In this document: positions 12,613-25,424 of the stretch, in pieces
How the letters are laid out: every line of letters starts with the position of its first letter
Position numbering within the stretch: position 1 is the first letter of the stretch
DNA from: Amblyornis subalaris
Lineage: Eukaryota > Chordata > Aves > Passeriformes > Ptilonorhynchidae
Assembly (NCBI GenBank): GCA_018881555.1
Contig: JACAXG010000112.1
Span: forward strand, 310,001-374,000
Reading direction: 5' to 3'
DNA length: 64,000 nucleotides
The notes under the pieces: model-generated
The model's database searches: none
The model's input: only the letters and a program-made list of their open reading frames with translations
Told to the model about the DNA's origin: nothing
Made by a program: the position numbers and the translations under genes

Positions 12613-12632
12613 CTTCTTCTTCTTCTTCTTTC
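12613..12632. repeat. (TTC)n microsatellite
   Basis: About six TTC units, nearly pure. Confidence 0.85.
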
Positions 12633-15600
12633 TAAGAGCTTAAGTTTAAAAATTTTTTGTGTGCACAATTTCACACGGCACATTTATATACTCTAAATAC
12701 ATTCCCTTCATTCCATCATTTTCATTCTGTCATTAGAGACTATCCCAATGCCTTCATGCATAATATGCTTTCAATGTAAGTCTGCATCACTTTTTGAAAG
12801 CAGAAGCTACCCATGCTCCAAGCTAAAGGGAAGTTGTGTATCTACATTAGCGTGGTACTAGCTTGAACCATGAATCAGAAGGATTTATTAGTTTGGACTT
12901 AGTGCTGTGCTATTGCTAAAAGCTTAGTCAGCTTCAGCATAGGCAGAAATCACTTGCAACTTTCTGCAGAAGGTTATGCAGACATACCCTTTCATTTTTA
13001 TTCTACTGCTAAATTATATTCAGTTGTATTGCATTTTTGACTCATATATTCATAGTTATAATTTATTCATGCGACCAGAATCTCAGCTGACCATCTGAAT
13101 CACGTTGAAATTGCATTAAAATTGCCATGATCTGTTAGTTCTTGGTTTTCCTTTCAGGGAAGCTGGGTAATGCAAAATGATAAGAAACTGGTTTGCACCT
13201 TGCTTCACCCTGAGATGGAGCTGTGGTGCAGGCTGGGACAAGTACTATAGTTAGCAACTCACAAATGCTCAGAGGTGTATTCACTTAAACATAGATATAG
13301 TGACACTATTTCTCTGATGATCAGATGAATGAGGGGGCTCTAATACCTTATACATTGATGAAATTATGATAATACTTAAATCATGTATACTTAATACATG
13401 CTGATAGTATACCACTCATTTATGTTTTTACTTTCAAATCCAGTGGTGAGTGAGTTAAATTTTGAAAATATCCCTTATTTCTTTGGCTGTTATGATAGAC
13501 NTATATCCTTACATGTGCAAATGGGNTGGATCAACAATTTTCTTTTACTTTTACTGTTATTATTTTTACTCTTACTTATACTCTTTATTGTCTGCATTTA
13601 ATTATATGAAAAAGATGAATTGTTTAGTTTCAGAATGCCCCTATGAACAATAACTATATATTTTAGGTGTTAATTAATTAGTTAATAAAACATTACATTT
13701 CTTCTCGTTCATGCAGATCTCTTCTAAGAGGGTGAGAAATGCTGTCTTTCTGTTTTAGACCAATGCAAGAAGACTGTAATTTTTTGTTCTAGGTGTTTTA
13801 TGAGAAGTATTTAGTATTACTAGCACCAGCAATCCTGACAACATTAATACAAACAGAACTATTCCCAGCTGCTGCCACATACAAATTTTAAAACTTCAGT
13901 ATGTCTCTTTCTTGGATGCAGTTCCTATAGGTGTCTAGTTTTTGTTTTACAACCTGAATAATTCATGAGCAACAGGTCCAGGTTCTCAGGAGAGAGCTGT
14001 GTTTAGAATGCTAAGGGAGTAAGAATTTTCTTCAAAAATTTTGTTGTAAGAAAATACGAAGTGTTACAGTATATTGAATTTATTTCTATAGTATGCACTT
14101 GCTTGTAGCTATTCAATTCTCTTAATCTCTTCCTTTGCTTACAATACAAATAGGTAAAAATGCTGTGTGTTCATTTCATCCTCAGGAGATTTATTTTAAA
14201 AATAAGTAAGAAAATAAAATGCAGATAAGTATATATTTTGAGGAATGCATTTTTTCAGTATTGAAAACAAGTTAAAGCATCATTTGAAACAACAAAAAAC
14301 TGAATATTTAGTCAGTTTTCTGAGAAGTAGTCTATATTTTCCATTAAAAAAAAAGAATGAATATGAACTTATACATAATATATTTCAAATTTACAGAAAT
14401 ATGTTAGAGAACATATACCTTGTATACTTTGTGCATATCTTCTGTGCTACATCAGGTCAGACTGATGAGTTAAAATACATCACAGTGTACATTTCAGCTG
14501 AGGATAGTGCTACAAAGCAGTAGCATGGATGGTATAATGAGATCAGAGTACTCTCAAATATGAGGTGTGTTTAGTACTTACATGTTCTTTTTTGTTCTTT
14601 TCTGAGAGCCATTAAAGATTTTCAAACTTTTCACTTCCCCAGTAATACTAAGTTACTGAGAAAAAAATAGGTTCAAAAGGAGAAAGTGACTTTAAACTTC
14701 AGGAGATATAGTTTTGGTAGAGGATATGGAAAACACAGTATGGCATCTCTTGTAACTTATGGGACCAGGAGCCCCAGGTTCTTGGTGAGCACTCTAAAAA
14801 AGATATCTGTGGAATTTTATGGAAGCCAGTTTCTCTTTAGGTCTGTATAGAAATGAGATTGATGGTATATCTTTCTGAATAGAGATTTTCATGGAAAAAA
14901 AGTTGTACTGCATTCAAAACACTTCTCTAAGGGACCAAACTTCTGGGGAAAAGTTGTCTCTGACTTTTACTAAAACTGTAATGTTTGGACTGAGAAATCT
15001 TCCATCTGAAAATTTCAGGGGAATGGGGAATGTGTATTTATTCAAGAAGGTTGAGTCTGATCAAACTGACATTTTCTAATAGAATACCCACTGGTGGCAA
15101 AATATTTGATAAATTCTATTTTAAGTGAAATATGCACAAGTAATTATTTGGGAGCTATCTATGGACATTATTCTGTTAATTCAGCTATGATTTAATATTT
15201 CTCGTGGTTATACATACACATGCACTTGTATATTTTGAAGATTCTTTCAGAGCTAAGGCTTAATAGCATGTATTGGTTGAGTGCTACATTTCGAATAGCT
15301 TGAGTTCACAGGGTGAAACAACAGGTCAAATGTAATTTCTGAAGTTCAGTGTGAGCCAATCAAAAAATAGATAAAAGTTTAATTGTCAAATTAAAGGCTT
15401 CATAATTAATAACTCAGATAAGTGGTCATTTAGATCAGTTTTTTAATAAATGTTCTCAACTAACAGAGTGATAAGATATTTATAGGATATTTTACTGTGC
15501 TGTTAGTCAGTACAATGATTGCATTAAGAGAAAGTTAAACATACACTGTTCAGTGTCAGGAAATAAGCAGTCTATGCTACATGTGCTGAACCATGCTCTT

Positions 15601-17074
15601 GTTTACAACTACACTGTTAAATGTTGTTTCTCGGTGGGGACAAAAGAGAATGCCACGCTTATTNAAGTTACAAGGCAAATCATTTCCTGAAATAATGTTA
15701 TCTTTCAGAAGAAGCAAAAATGAAAGGCAGATTTGCAGAAGTTACACTTGCTGAGCATGTTTTTAGCCTGCTAAAACTATTGCTCCCATTCAGAAACACC
15801 TTTTCTACAAGNTAATACAATGAGCTACTTTGGTAATAAATATTTTTATGTAAAAGAATTATTTTTTTTTTTCTGGTTTGTGTTTTGCAACTGCAGTAAC
15901 AGATTTGTTTCTCAATACCTAATAGCTTGCCTGGTGTTTAAAATAGTCCTAAAATAACTAAACACATAAGTGTGTTTTGGTTAATTGCTTCTTTGAAAAT
16001 GTAGTGCCTACTTGTTGTGAATGACTATCAACAAACTAAATATTCAGGAGAACAGGACAATGATATTGACCTTCTCTCCTCTGAAACCAAGGTGAACAAT
16101 TTACTTGGACAGCCTTTATGGCACTTTGTCTGCATTGTCTCCAGTCTCACCTAGTGTTTAATGATATAGCTGCAACAGGGGCTGTGATTACCCTATAACA
16201 ACAAAGAATTTCAGAAAATATTAAGGGAATCATGAGATGCGTGTGTCCGAATACTGGTTATAATTGATCATTTCCAGTTCCCTAAGGCACTACAGCCTCA
16301 AAATATCCCCTGGTGTCATCTTAAAAGTAGATCTGGGTAGACTAAAGTATGTAGAGAATTAAATTGCTGGATTGGTCATTTAGTAGCAATGGTAGTTAAC
16401 TGCATATTTTGAGAACTGTGTTTCTGAATGATGAAAGCATGAGTTACAGCATCATCACTGGGAACNACAGAAAACCTGAAAGTGTGGGACNTGTTCTGAC
16501 CAAGGGGGTATATTTTCCATTAAAAAGTGAGTGACTTTAAATTTGCATGTCATTTATTTTTGATTTATGTAAGAGAATGAAAAACAATATAGTGCAAACT
16601 GGGAATCTTTTTATTGTATCAGGTTAGACTCTTAAAATAGCAATGGATGCTGACAGATTTGGAGAACTAAAGACACGGCACAAAAGAGTTTCTTGCATTA
16701 AATTAGATCCTGTTAATTGGATCTAATTGCATGAATTAGATGAAGTTAACTGTGTTATTGTTTTAGTTTTCAGTAATAACTAAGTTCTTAAAGAAATATG
16801 CTGAAAATCAGAAATAAGCCGAGGGGTTTTTGTTTGGTTGCTTGTTTTTTGTCTGGTTGTGGAGGTTTTTTTATCTTTCCAAGGAANTTGAAAGTTGTCT
16901 TCTTACAAAAACCATGATCGAGATAATTTTTAATCAACTCAGTTTGTATAACTTTCTTCTTTTTCAGACAGTATTGTTCAGTTCTAGGGCGCTGATTGTT
17001 ATGTTAAATTTCTTTTGAATGCTGATACCATATTACCTATGATAATTAATGTTTCTGTGATAATTTTCACCAGA

Positions 17075-17385
17075 ACAAGCTCAGAGAGGAAGGTGACCTC
17101 ATCTTTCTGGTGTCCGGCAATAGGATGAAAGGGAATGACTTAAAGCTGTGCCAGAGAAAGTTCAGATTGGATTTTAGGAAAAAATTCTTCACTGAGAGGG
17201 TGGACAATGCAAAAGGCTCCCTAGAGAAGTGATCATAGTCCCAAACCTGTNGATGTTCAAGAAGCATCTAAACAATGCCCTTGCATATGTATAGTTTAGG
17301 TTTTAGACTGCCTGTGTGGAGTCAGGAGTGGGACTGGGTACTCTTGTTGGTCCCCCTCCAACTCAGGATATTTAATGATTCTAAG
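17075..17385 (+). mobile_element. CR1 LINE, 3' end fragment
   Basis: Recognised by 'caagctcagagaggaaggtg', 'ggattttaggaaaaaattct', 'cactgagagggtggacaatg' and the ending 'tccccctccaactcaggata' followed by tttaatgattctaa, a worn CR1 tail. It is 5'-truncated at about 310 bp. The 3' UTR text differs from the copy at 9952, which suggests a different CR1 subfamily. Confidence 0.85.
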
Positions 17386-17714
17386 AGAGAATGATCCGTG
17401 TATAAATCTCATATTAAAGCCATTAAAAAACTCAAGCATTTTGAACCTTTTACTGTAGTATCAAAATGTCAGTGGAAAATTCTACAAGTTCCTTAATACC
17501 TAGTTTCAAAGCTGGTTGCTCAAGTTATCATTATGACTCATTGCTAATAATAAATGAACAGGGGGAAAAATTGCTAAGCTTTTGAAAAACCAAAAGACTA
17601 AAAACAAGCAAAGACATAACATCCCCAAACAAACAAACAGTTCTGTGAACTAGTTTGTTTTGAAAAGCTGAATATGCTCAATATGCTGTTTCTTGAAAAA
17701 TGCTTTCAAGAAAT

Positions 17715-18180
17715 AACATTGGAAAGGACTTTAGGAGATTATCTAATCCTTTAAGGCCCTAATGGTGAGATCAATAAAGCACACTTTTAAAACTCCTAGC
17801 ACTTTTTCCTCTACATGTTCATTAAGACCCTAGACCTCTGATCAAACGTCTTCATTTCATTCTGATGTTTCAAAGTNATTAATACTTTCTAGCGTGAATA
17901 TGCTTTGCTTAAATTTAAACCTATTCCTTTTTTTTGAATTGTCCGACAGAGATATGGAAAATAAAGTGCTCCTTTCCTTTTTGCAGCAACCCTTTACAGA
18001 CCTGAAAGTTGCTTTAATGTTCACCCCAGACTGATTAACATGGATTCACTCAATCTCTTTTCATTCACATTTTGTAAAATCTTTTCTAATCCCTTTCTAT
18101 TCATCTGTGTCTGTCCTGAAGTGGCAAATTTAGGGATGATAATCCAGCTCAGGCCTGCTGAAGCCAGGTTGGGGAGAGGG
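17715..18180 (-). mobile_element. Old, diverged CR1 LINE fragment
   Basis: Reversed CR1 landmarks are still visible in order: 'acattggaaaggactttagg', 'gacagagatatggaaaataa', 'ctcaatctcttttcattcac', 'tgtgtctgtcctgaagtggc' and 'atccagctcaggcctgctga'. Both ends are uncertain and divergence is high, so this is one of the oldest CR1 insertions in the window. Confidence 0.65.
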
Positions 18181-18860
18181 TTACTTCATGTCCTTTATAC
18201 ATCATACATATAATATTTGACTTTTTTTCCAACAGAAATATTTTAATTAATTTCAACTGACAGCAAAGAGTAGCCCCAGACTTATTCTTTCCCCTGCAGA
18301 AGAGGTACTTTGCGTTCACAACATATTCTGTACTTACACAAATGAAGTGCAAAGTGTTGTCAAGTCATTGAGACATACATCAACCAACAAACCAACCAAA
18401 TAAACACCTTCTGAAGCAATGTGGTACTTGCAGTTTTTCTATGATGTTGTGATGGCATGATACATACNAATAAATTTTAGTTTACATTACAAGTTCTGAA
18501 TAAAGAAATCAATGGATTTAACTTGCTCTTCTTTCTGTTTTTTTAGTTATTTCAATTCCTCTTCAAAGCTTGATATTAGCAAAGTAAAATTCCCCTAGAC
18601 CTGGTAACAAGGATACCACNCCTAAGATATTGACGTTTTTGAATTCCTAAATAATTATTAGGCAATTATATATTTTTTAAATTTAATATTGCTGTGTATT
18701 TTTAAGCAATTAATTTCTTTTTGTCTGTTTGTTTCATTTGGGTTTGTGATTTTGTAGATTTTTTTTTTAATTTTGTGTGGTTTTTTGTTGTTGTTGCTAT
18801 TTTGGGTAATTTTTTTTAATAATCAGGCACCACAAGGCAAATAATTTCATCTTCTGGTAG

Positions 18861-18865
18861 CCATG
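18861..18865. other. Target-site duplication, left copy (ccatg)
   Basis: This 5 bp sequence abuts the LTR start. The right copy, ctatg at 19467-19471, differs at one base. Confidence 0.6.
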
Positions 18866-19466
18866 TGTCCTGGTTTTGGCTGGGATAAAGTAATTTTTTG
18901 TTCTAGTAGCAGTTACATTGCTGTGTTTTAGATTCAGTATGAGAATAATGTTGATAACAAACTGATACTTTAGTTTTTGCTGAGTGGTGCTTACCTGAAG
19001 TCAAGAACTTTTCAGGTTCCCATGCTCTGCCAGTGAGCAGGTGCATAAGAAGGCTGGAGGGAGCATGGCCAGGACATGACCTGAACTGGCCAAAGGGATA
19101 TTCCATATCATAGAATTTCATGCCCCATATAAAAACTAGGTGAGTAGGCCAAGAGATGCGTACCACTGCTTGGAGACAAGCAGGGGATGACAAGCAAGGT
19201 CAGTGGATGGTGAACAATTGTATTGTTCATCATGTGTTACCCTTGTGTGTTATTTCTCTCTCTTTCTCTCCTTTGGATTACTGTTAATATTACTGCTCTT
19301 GTCCTGATTATCATGAGTTTTATTACTATTTTTTTTTTCCCAATTATTATACTGTTCTTATCTCAACCTATATGATTTCTTTTTTCTTGGATTCTTCTCT
19401 CTACTGAGGGTGGAGAGTGAGTGAGCAGCATGTTACTTAACTGCTGGCTAGGGTTAGACCACAATA
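18866..19466 (+). mobile_element. Solo LTR, avian ERV family A, full length (601 bp)
   Basis: It starts TGTCCTGGTTTTGGCTGGGA and ends at 'gggttagaccacaata'. Landmarks in order are 'gagaataatgttgataaca', 'gctgagtggtgcttacc', 'catgctctgccagtgag', 'caaagggatattcca', a TATA box (ATATAAAA at 19127), 'ggtgaacaattgtattgttc', and 'ctgttcttatctcaacct' near the 3' end. The flanks ccatg and ctatg agree at 4 of 5 bases, supporting a 5 bp target duplication and confirming both ends. A T- and TC-rich stretch lies at 19250-19340. No internal retroviral sequence adjoins, so it is a solo LTR left by recombination between paired LTRs. Confidence 0.9.
19127..19135 (+). promoter_or_regulatory. TATA box of the family A LTR
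   Basis: ATATAAAAA lies about 260 bp into the LTR, at the place where the other family A copies also have a TATA-like sequence. Confidence 0.6.
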
Positions 19467-19471
19467 CTATG
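19467..19471. other. Target-site duplication, right copy (ctatg)
   Basis: Matches ccatg at 18861-18865 in 4 of 5 bases. Confidence 0.6.
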
Positions 19472-20946
19472 AAAGCAAACAGGAATTATTAATTCTCTGG
19501 AGATAATTATTTCTTCCTGGTTGGATTAAGTCCATCTCTATACATGGTGACTTTCATATAGAAANTATAGAAATTCATTAAAAAGGGTGAGATTCAGTTC
19601 CAGATTAAAGTATTTCCCTTTTAACACCTCTAAGACAGTTATTTCTAAGGCAATCACATTTTAGATCCCTTAGTATTCAATGAAGACAAAGTTTCTCNTT
19701 AGTAATTCATGTGGTTAAATACAGGTTTCTACCTTTATGTAACAGGATTGGCTCTAAAGGCAACTTAGGATAGATNTCTGACCCAAGGGTTGAAACCTTC
19801 CTGACACAGATGTCAGAAAACATATTTTAAGTTTATTTCACCATTTGTATTTTTACCAGTTTCCTTTTTTGTTTGATGAAAGTAAAATAATAATTTAGAT
19901 ATCAAGATTTTTTTAAGACTTAAAAAATATTTGTAGCACATTACTCTTACATTCAGCATTTGCAATAAGTTGCAATTTAAAAAGCTCTTTTTGGATCACC
20001 ATGTAAAATTTGACTGTCAGCAGATACCCTACAGAAAATGGACCTGTAATAACATCATATTTTTGGTAATGACAGACTAAGCTTCTCCTCAATGAAAACA
20101 TTCACAGGACCAGTAGCTCAAAAGACTTTGGATGCTCCTAAGAGGAAAACATGCTCAGAAAAATAATGAAGAGATTATTGTCCAAATTTGAATAAGGTCT
20201 TTGATTTTAAGAATTCATGTGACCAGGTGTTGCAATAATATCTGTGAATAAAATTAAATATCAACCTTACTTTAATTCTTTCTTTTTTTTCTTTTCTTCC
20301 TGGTCGGAAATGAGACAGGAATTTCAGAAGAAAGTGTTTGTAGGTATTTGTGAGATGAAGGTTAGAGAGAGGATTTGAAAGTAAGGATATAGTGGCTGAA
20401 GAGAAAATGATACGAAGTTGTGCAAAGAGAAATCTGGCATGAGAAAGCTACATGCTAAAAACATTATCAGTGACACACTAAGAATACTATCTTAATACTA
20501 TTATTTTGGATAGATAGTGGTTAGACCAGATGATGTTGGTGTAACAGTAGCACTAAGCAAGTCAGAAAAGAGCAACAGCTATGAAGCATAATATCACACA
20601 ATCTTAACTCTGTACCCAACTCCACGATGAGTCAAAACAGTGACCCAGTTTATATGTCCAAATCTCACATAAGGCTATGGTATTGTCCACGCCGATTAAC
20701 AATTAAAACCAAANCAAACAAAAAAATTTGCAGGTGTGGTTTTGTCAGAGGGGTGTTAAAGCCCTAGACTGTTCAAAATTCTGTTAAATATTCAAATTAG
20801 AAGTCAGAGTAGCTAACACTGAAGTTTGAGAAAAATAATCCATGTTGAGGAGGAAGAGATTTGCAAGTCTTATGCATAGTGACTGAATACAGTTTTGGGA
20901 ATGAAATCAATTAGAGATGAATGAGGAAATACAAGCCCTAAGGACA
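19472..20946. other. Unique AT-rich non-coding sequence
   Basis: I see no gene, repeat or structured site in this stretch. Confidence 0.5.
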
Positions 20947-21032
20947 AAATAATAATAATAATAAATAATAATAATAATAATAATAATAACAACAATAACA
21001 ATAATAATAACAACAACAATAATAACAACAAC

Positions 21033-21082
<50 letters not shown>

Positions 21083-21090
21083 AGAAGAAA
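20947..21090. repeat. (AAT)n microsatellite with AAC interruptions
   Basis: A 144 bp array of AAT units, with AAC triplets clustered at about 20989-21030. It runs into gaagaag at its 3' side. Read on the minus strand it gives a long poly-leucine frame (20870-21154) that is purely a product of the repeat. Confidence 0.97.
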
Positions 21091-21989
21091 GAAACTCCAC
21101 ACCGAAACCAAAACTACTAGTAATGCTGAGGGAAAAAGTTAGAAGAAATATCAAGACTCGATCCTGGAATATTGAATAGAGGGAGATTCAGAATGATGAA
21201 ACAAAGATTGTAAAATTGTGAATGAAGGAAATGGAATACAGTTTCTAGGAACATCTGTTCAATTAGAATACTAGTTCATAGCTCAAGTAAGATAAAGATG
21301 TCATAATGGTTCTGGAATTTGATCAAAAGGAGGTGATGAGGGATTTGATGTAACAGCTGAGAAGTCAGATGGAATTGTCTAGAATGGTATTAAAAAAGAA
21401 ACTACACAGAATCTGTGCAAAACATATTCAAATATCTTAAATGTAAAAGGGAAATGTGGCAACGTTTGTGATTTTAAACAAATTTAGTCATCAGTCTTTA
21501 TTTTTTAAGGGTAATAAAATNCTTTTGTCAAAGTAAAGACCTTAAAGCAAAACTGTGAATGATAAGAAAAAGGAAAAGACATAGGGAATGAAGATTCTCT
21601 TGCAGGGAAAAGTGACAGAAAGGGAAAAAGTTCAACCATATAATGTCCATTATTTCTTATAAGGGATCTCTGAGATCATGTAATTACAGAGAACTGGGTG
21701 AAGAAGTAGGTGAAAGATTAAAAAATGAAGGATGAGAAAAGGCAAAGGCAGTGCAAGTGCCTCACTTNCATATGAGTGACCTGAAGAATTGTACTCATCA
21801 AATGATGACACTGAAGGGACAAAATAATAGTTATACATTTTCTGCTTGATCTTCAAGGATGAACTGCCTAAAAACCATGATTGGTCAGGTCTAAAATGTA
21901 AAATTTCAGACAAGTCTAGGAGAACAGTGGAATGGGTGAACAAAAGAAATAAGGGGTTAACCTAGGCACAGAAAGGAAGCACAGGAGAG

Positions 21990-22062
21990 GTTACTTCAAG
22001 TATGCGGTTGCACAGCAAGACGTGGAGGTCCATCCAACCTAGATTATCCTATGATTTTAAGA
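21990..22062 (+). mobile_element. Possible CR1 tail remnant
   Basis: The segment 'gaggtccatccaacctagat' followed by tatcctatgatttta resembles the extreme 3' end of CR1. Only about 40 bp align well, so a chance match cannot be excluded. Confidence 0.35.
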
Positions 22063-22140
22063 AGCAAACCAATCTGCNTCTGAGATTTTTCTCAGATATT
22101 CTAAAAAAAGGACTGATACAAGTAGGTGCTGCAAATGGTC

Positions 22141-22188
22141 AAATTTACAAATTTACAAATTCTTACAAATTTACAAGTTTACAAATTC
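22141..22188. repeat. Short tandem repeat of acaaattt-type units
   Basis: About six imperfect 7-10 bp units (aaatttac, aaattcttac, aagtttac), AT-rich. Confidence 0.85.
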
Positions 22189-22492
22189 TGGCCATAGAAA
22201 GCATGTTTTTATTGCAGTTGAAGATACAGATGAAGTGGAGAGAATCAATTAATATATTAAATGTAAGGAGAGATGAAGAAGGATAAAAGTTTAAAAATTA
22301 TCTGTACTGAAGAAAGTACTAGAATCTACAAACAAANATGATTGGGAAAATGGTATTGATGTACCATTTTAGACTGTAGAAATGAAAGAAAAAATGAAAA
22401 TATTTGAGACAACAAAAGTGTTTTCTCATAATTAAAAAAAAAAATAATTTGGTGAATAGAAATTGTAATAGAACTCTATCTGTGATAGTAGC

Positions 22493-23603
22493 TGTGGTGG
22501 GCTGACCTTGGCTGGACACCAGGTGTCCATCAAGCTGCTCTATCTCTTCCCATCCTCAGGGAGAGGGACATGAGATAGAAAATAGGGTTAAAGGCTCATA
22601 GGTGGAGATCAGAACAGGGAAAGATCATTCACCATTTACCATCACAGGCAAAACAGACTTGACTCAGGAAATTAATTTAATTTATTACCAATCAAATAAG
22701 AACAGGATAAAGAGAAATAAAATGAAAATTTAAAACACTTTCCCCTCTCCTCCTTCATTCTTTCCAGGCTTGAGTTCTGAACTCTCTACCTCCCCCTTGC
22801 CACCAGTTGCACAAGGGAGCAGGAAACAAGAGTTGTGGCAAGTTCACCACATTTTCTCTGCTGCTCTGTCCTCCTCACTCTCTCCCTGTTCCTGCGTGGT
22901 GTCCCATCAACTGGAGACAGTTGTCCATGAACTGCTCCAGTATAATTCCTTCCCATAGGCTACAGTTCTTGACAAACTGCTCCAGTGTGAGTCTTTGCCA
23001 TGGGATGCAGTCTTTCAGGAGCAGATTGCTCCAGCATGGGTCTACCATGTAGTCACAAGTTCTGCCAGCAAACCCGCTCCACTGTGGGTTCTTCTCTCCA
23101 CAGGGCCACAGATCCTGCCAGGAGCCTGCTCCAGCACAGGCTTTTCACAGGGCCACAGCCTCCTTTAGGCACCAGCCTATGCCAGTGTGGGGTCCTCTGT
23201 GGGCTGCAGGTGGATCGCCACCTCTGTGGACCTCTAGNGGCTTCAGGGGCACAGCTGCTTCACCATGGTCTTCACCAGGGGCTGCAGGGGAATCTCAGCT
23301 CTGGCACCTGAAGCACCTACTGCCCCTCCTTCTTCACTGACCTCGGTGCCTGCAATTGCTTCTTTAACATATTCTCACATCTCTTCAGCTGGAAGAAGCA
23401 GCAGGCTTTTTCCCTCTTCTTGAGTATGTTATCCCAGAGGCACTACCACCATGGCTGATGGGCTCAGCCTCGGCCAGTCGTGGGACTCTACTAGAGCCGG
23501 CTGGCATTGGCTCTGCCAAACATGAGTGCAGTGTCCAGCATTTTTTCACACAACCCACCCAACTACTCCCTCCCCATTACCAAAACCTTGCTACACAAAC
23601 ACA
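22493..23603 (-). mobile_element. Solo LTR, avian ERV family B, near full length (about 1.1 kb)
   Basis: In plus orientation it opens 'tgtggtgggctgaccttggc' and ends 'ttgctacacaaacacagt'. The LTR sense strand is minus, supported by an AATAAATTAAATT signal on the minus strand at about 22675-22690, near the 3' end as expected. It shares the order of blocks with 1-549 (opposite orientation) and 52333-53133. The flanks gtagc (22488-22492) and gtaga (23604-23608) match at 4 of 5 bases if the element is bounded by TG..CA, giving a plausible 5 bp target duplication. The GC-rich middle, about 22900-23300, contains imperfect repeats built on 'gctccag..tg', likely arisen within the LTR. Three overlapping frames of 62-103 codons at 22770-23311 are shadows. 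Confidence 0.85.
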
Positions 23604-25424
23604 GTAGAGTACTTAGAAGAAAATATGAAAATTTATGAATTATTTGGAAATTAAATTTATTATGAACACATTAAAGATGAAGCTGAAATGAAGGTTCAAA
23701 AACAAACAAACAAAAAAGATATTTAGATTTTACGTNGACATAGGTATTTTGGTATGAAGAAAAAACTTTCTGAAGATTTGGAATCATTAACCTCAGATGA
23801 CTGGCCCCTTGAATAGANAAAATATAAAATTTATATATTGCATATACTAATACATTTACCACAAAAACTTGTATTAACACAGTCCTTGTAGGAAGGAACA
23901 GCAACAGATTTCTTCTGATCATATTCATGAAATGAGATCTCCTCACATATTTTACTGCTTCTATTTATTTTCTTAATGTCTTATTAAGAGTTTCAAGTCT
24001 CCTCTTGCTATCCTCTCATTTCTTCATTTCAGTGTTTATTCATCTGCCATCATAATCCTTTCTTTTTATAATAATTCCATGTTCACTGTCTTCAAACATT
24101 TTCAGTTTTCCCCTTTCCTTTTTTAACAATTTTTAAACAAATGAAAAGAAATCAAATAAAGAAACTCTTTATTGCAACATGGTGGCAATAATACTGCAAT
24201 CTCTTTCTCTTTCTTCATTTCTGCTATTGGTATTTCCTATCAGTTTAGACTCTTAGCTTAATAACTATTTACATATGGAGGCTTTCAGATCTTTTCGTTT
24301 CCCTTAAGCTACCTACTTAATTCTGATTATTAATTGACAAATCTCTATATGAGAAAAATACAAAATCCAGTATCAGTCTTCACAACATTCTATAAGAATA
24401 CTTATTATGCAGAAGTTTGTAACTAAAGGTGAGATATGCGTGATTATTAATCACAATTTCAGGAAGTTGTAGTAGCTATCATACAAATATTTCAACATTA
24501 TTAATAAATTTTTTCCTTATTTTTTCTTGATAGGAGGAACTTAGGTGGATGAGTAGAATGTATTTAGTTGTAGATGTTTTTTGTAAGTGTACAAACAGGA
24601 AAAATACGTCAGTAAAATATTTCTTGACTAACCAGATGCTTTCAAGCTATTCATGGCATAAGGCACTCCAATATGCTGTAGAACAAATGAGAGCCTCAAA
24701 ATCTTAATTACATATGTGGAATTGTCTCTGTGAATCTATCTCAAATAACCAAACACTGTTCTATTATGATGCATTTTATTTTATGCTACCAGTTTCTCTC
24801 TAAATATTGGTTAGATTCTGTAAGCCACATAGCAACAGCAGTTGATACTTTAAAAATATTTCCAATATGTGAAGTTAATCTTGTACAATCAAAATACACT
24901 TATTTGAGCCTGTTGATGCTGTTTTATAGTGGACTAATGAATAAGCCATTAGTAAATAAAGATTTAAAGATGGAAATGCTCATCAGAATAATACAAATCT
25001 TTAGAAAATATTATTTGAAAGTTTTAGAACATATTTTGAGTTTGTGAAATAATATCACATACTATAATACATATGTGATTGACCAGTTAGTTCGGGGAAG
25101 TACAAAGCAGTGCAATTTTGTATTATAAAAATTGATATTTATAAAATGTATGTTACAGTTCAGTAACATGGATGAAGTTGGACTTTTTCATTTTTCTGAG
25201 TATTTCTACTAACATTTTATTACTTATGTGAAGTTTCCTGTAGGGATTTCAAAATTTGTCTTTAAAGTGTTCCTCTTAATAATATTTTGATACAACTAAT
25301 GTTATATCTAAATGAACTGTTTTTTCTAGCAGATCTGGAACTCAAAAATCTTATTTGAAGGGGAAAAAAGGTATAAAATAGTTTTGGTAACATAAATAAT
25401 TCATTGCACCCCTGATATTTCACC
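23604..25424. other. Unique AT-rich non-coding sequence
   Basis: No retroelement or gene was recognised. A 105-codon frame at 24730-25047 has the K/L/I-rich composition of AT-rich chance frames. Confidence 0.5.

Larger units (their letters stand above)
10140..17074. other. Long unique AT-rich stretch
   Basis: Nearly 7 kb without a recognised dispersed repeat. It includes a (TTC)n tract at 12613-12632 and one unassigned open frame on the minus strand at 11278-11634. No splice-supported exon was evident. Low repeat density can mark regulatory sequence, but I see no specific element. Confidence 0.5.
21091..22492. other. Unique non-coding sequence with minor repeats
   Basis: No gene was seen. 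It includes a possible CR1 tail remnant near 21990-22062 and an 8 bp-type tandem repeat at 22141-22188, both listed separately. Confidence 0.5.

Noticed and set aside
16308..16321. Possible second CTCF site (cccctggtgtc)
   Set aside because: Only about 9 of 14 core positions fit, including loss of the key GGC part.
20870..21154. 94-codon minus-strand frame with a long leucine run
   Set aside because: It is the (AAT)n microsatellite read on the minus strand, where ATT-type triplets shift into a leucine frame. No coding evidence flanks it.
22141..22188. Repeated units considered as a CRISPR-like array
   Set aside because: Units are 7-10 bp, AT-rich and contiguous without spacers, so this is an ordinary short tandem repeat in vertebrate DNA.
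22770..23311. Cysteine- and serine-rich overlapping frames
   Set aside because: They arise from the GC-rich repeated middle of the family B LTR, antisense to the LTR.
24730..25047. 105-codon plus-strand frame
   Set aside because: Its K/I/L/Y-rich composition matches AT-rich chance frames, it has no splice or promoter context, and the length is close to what chance gives.
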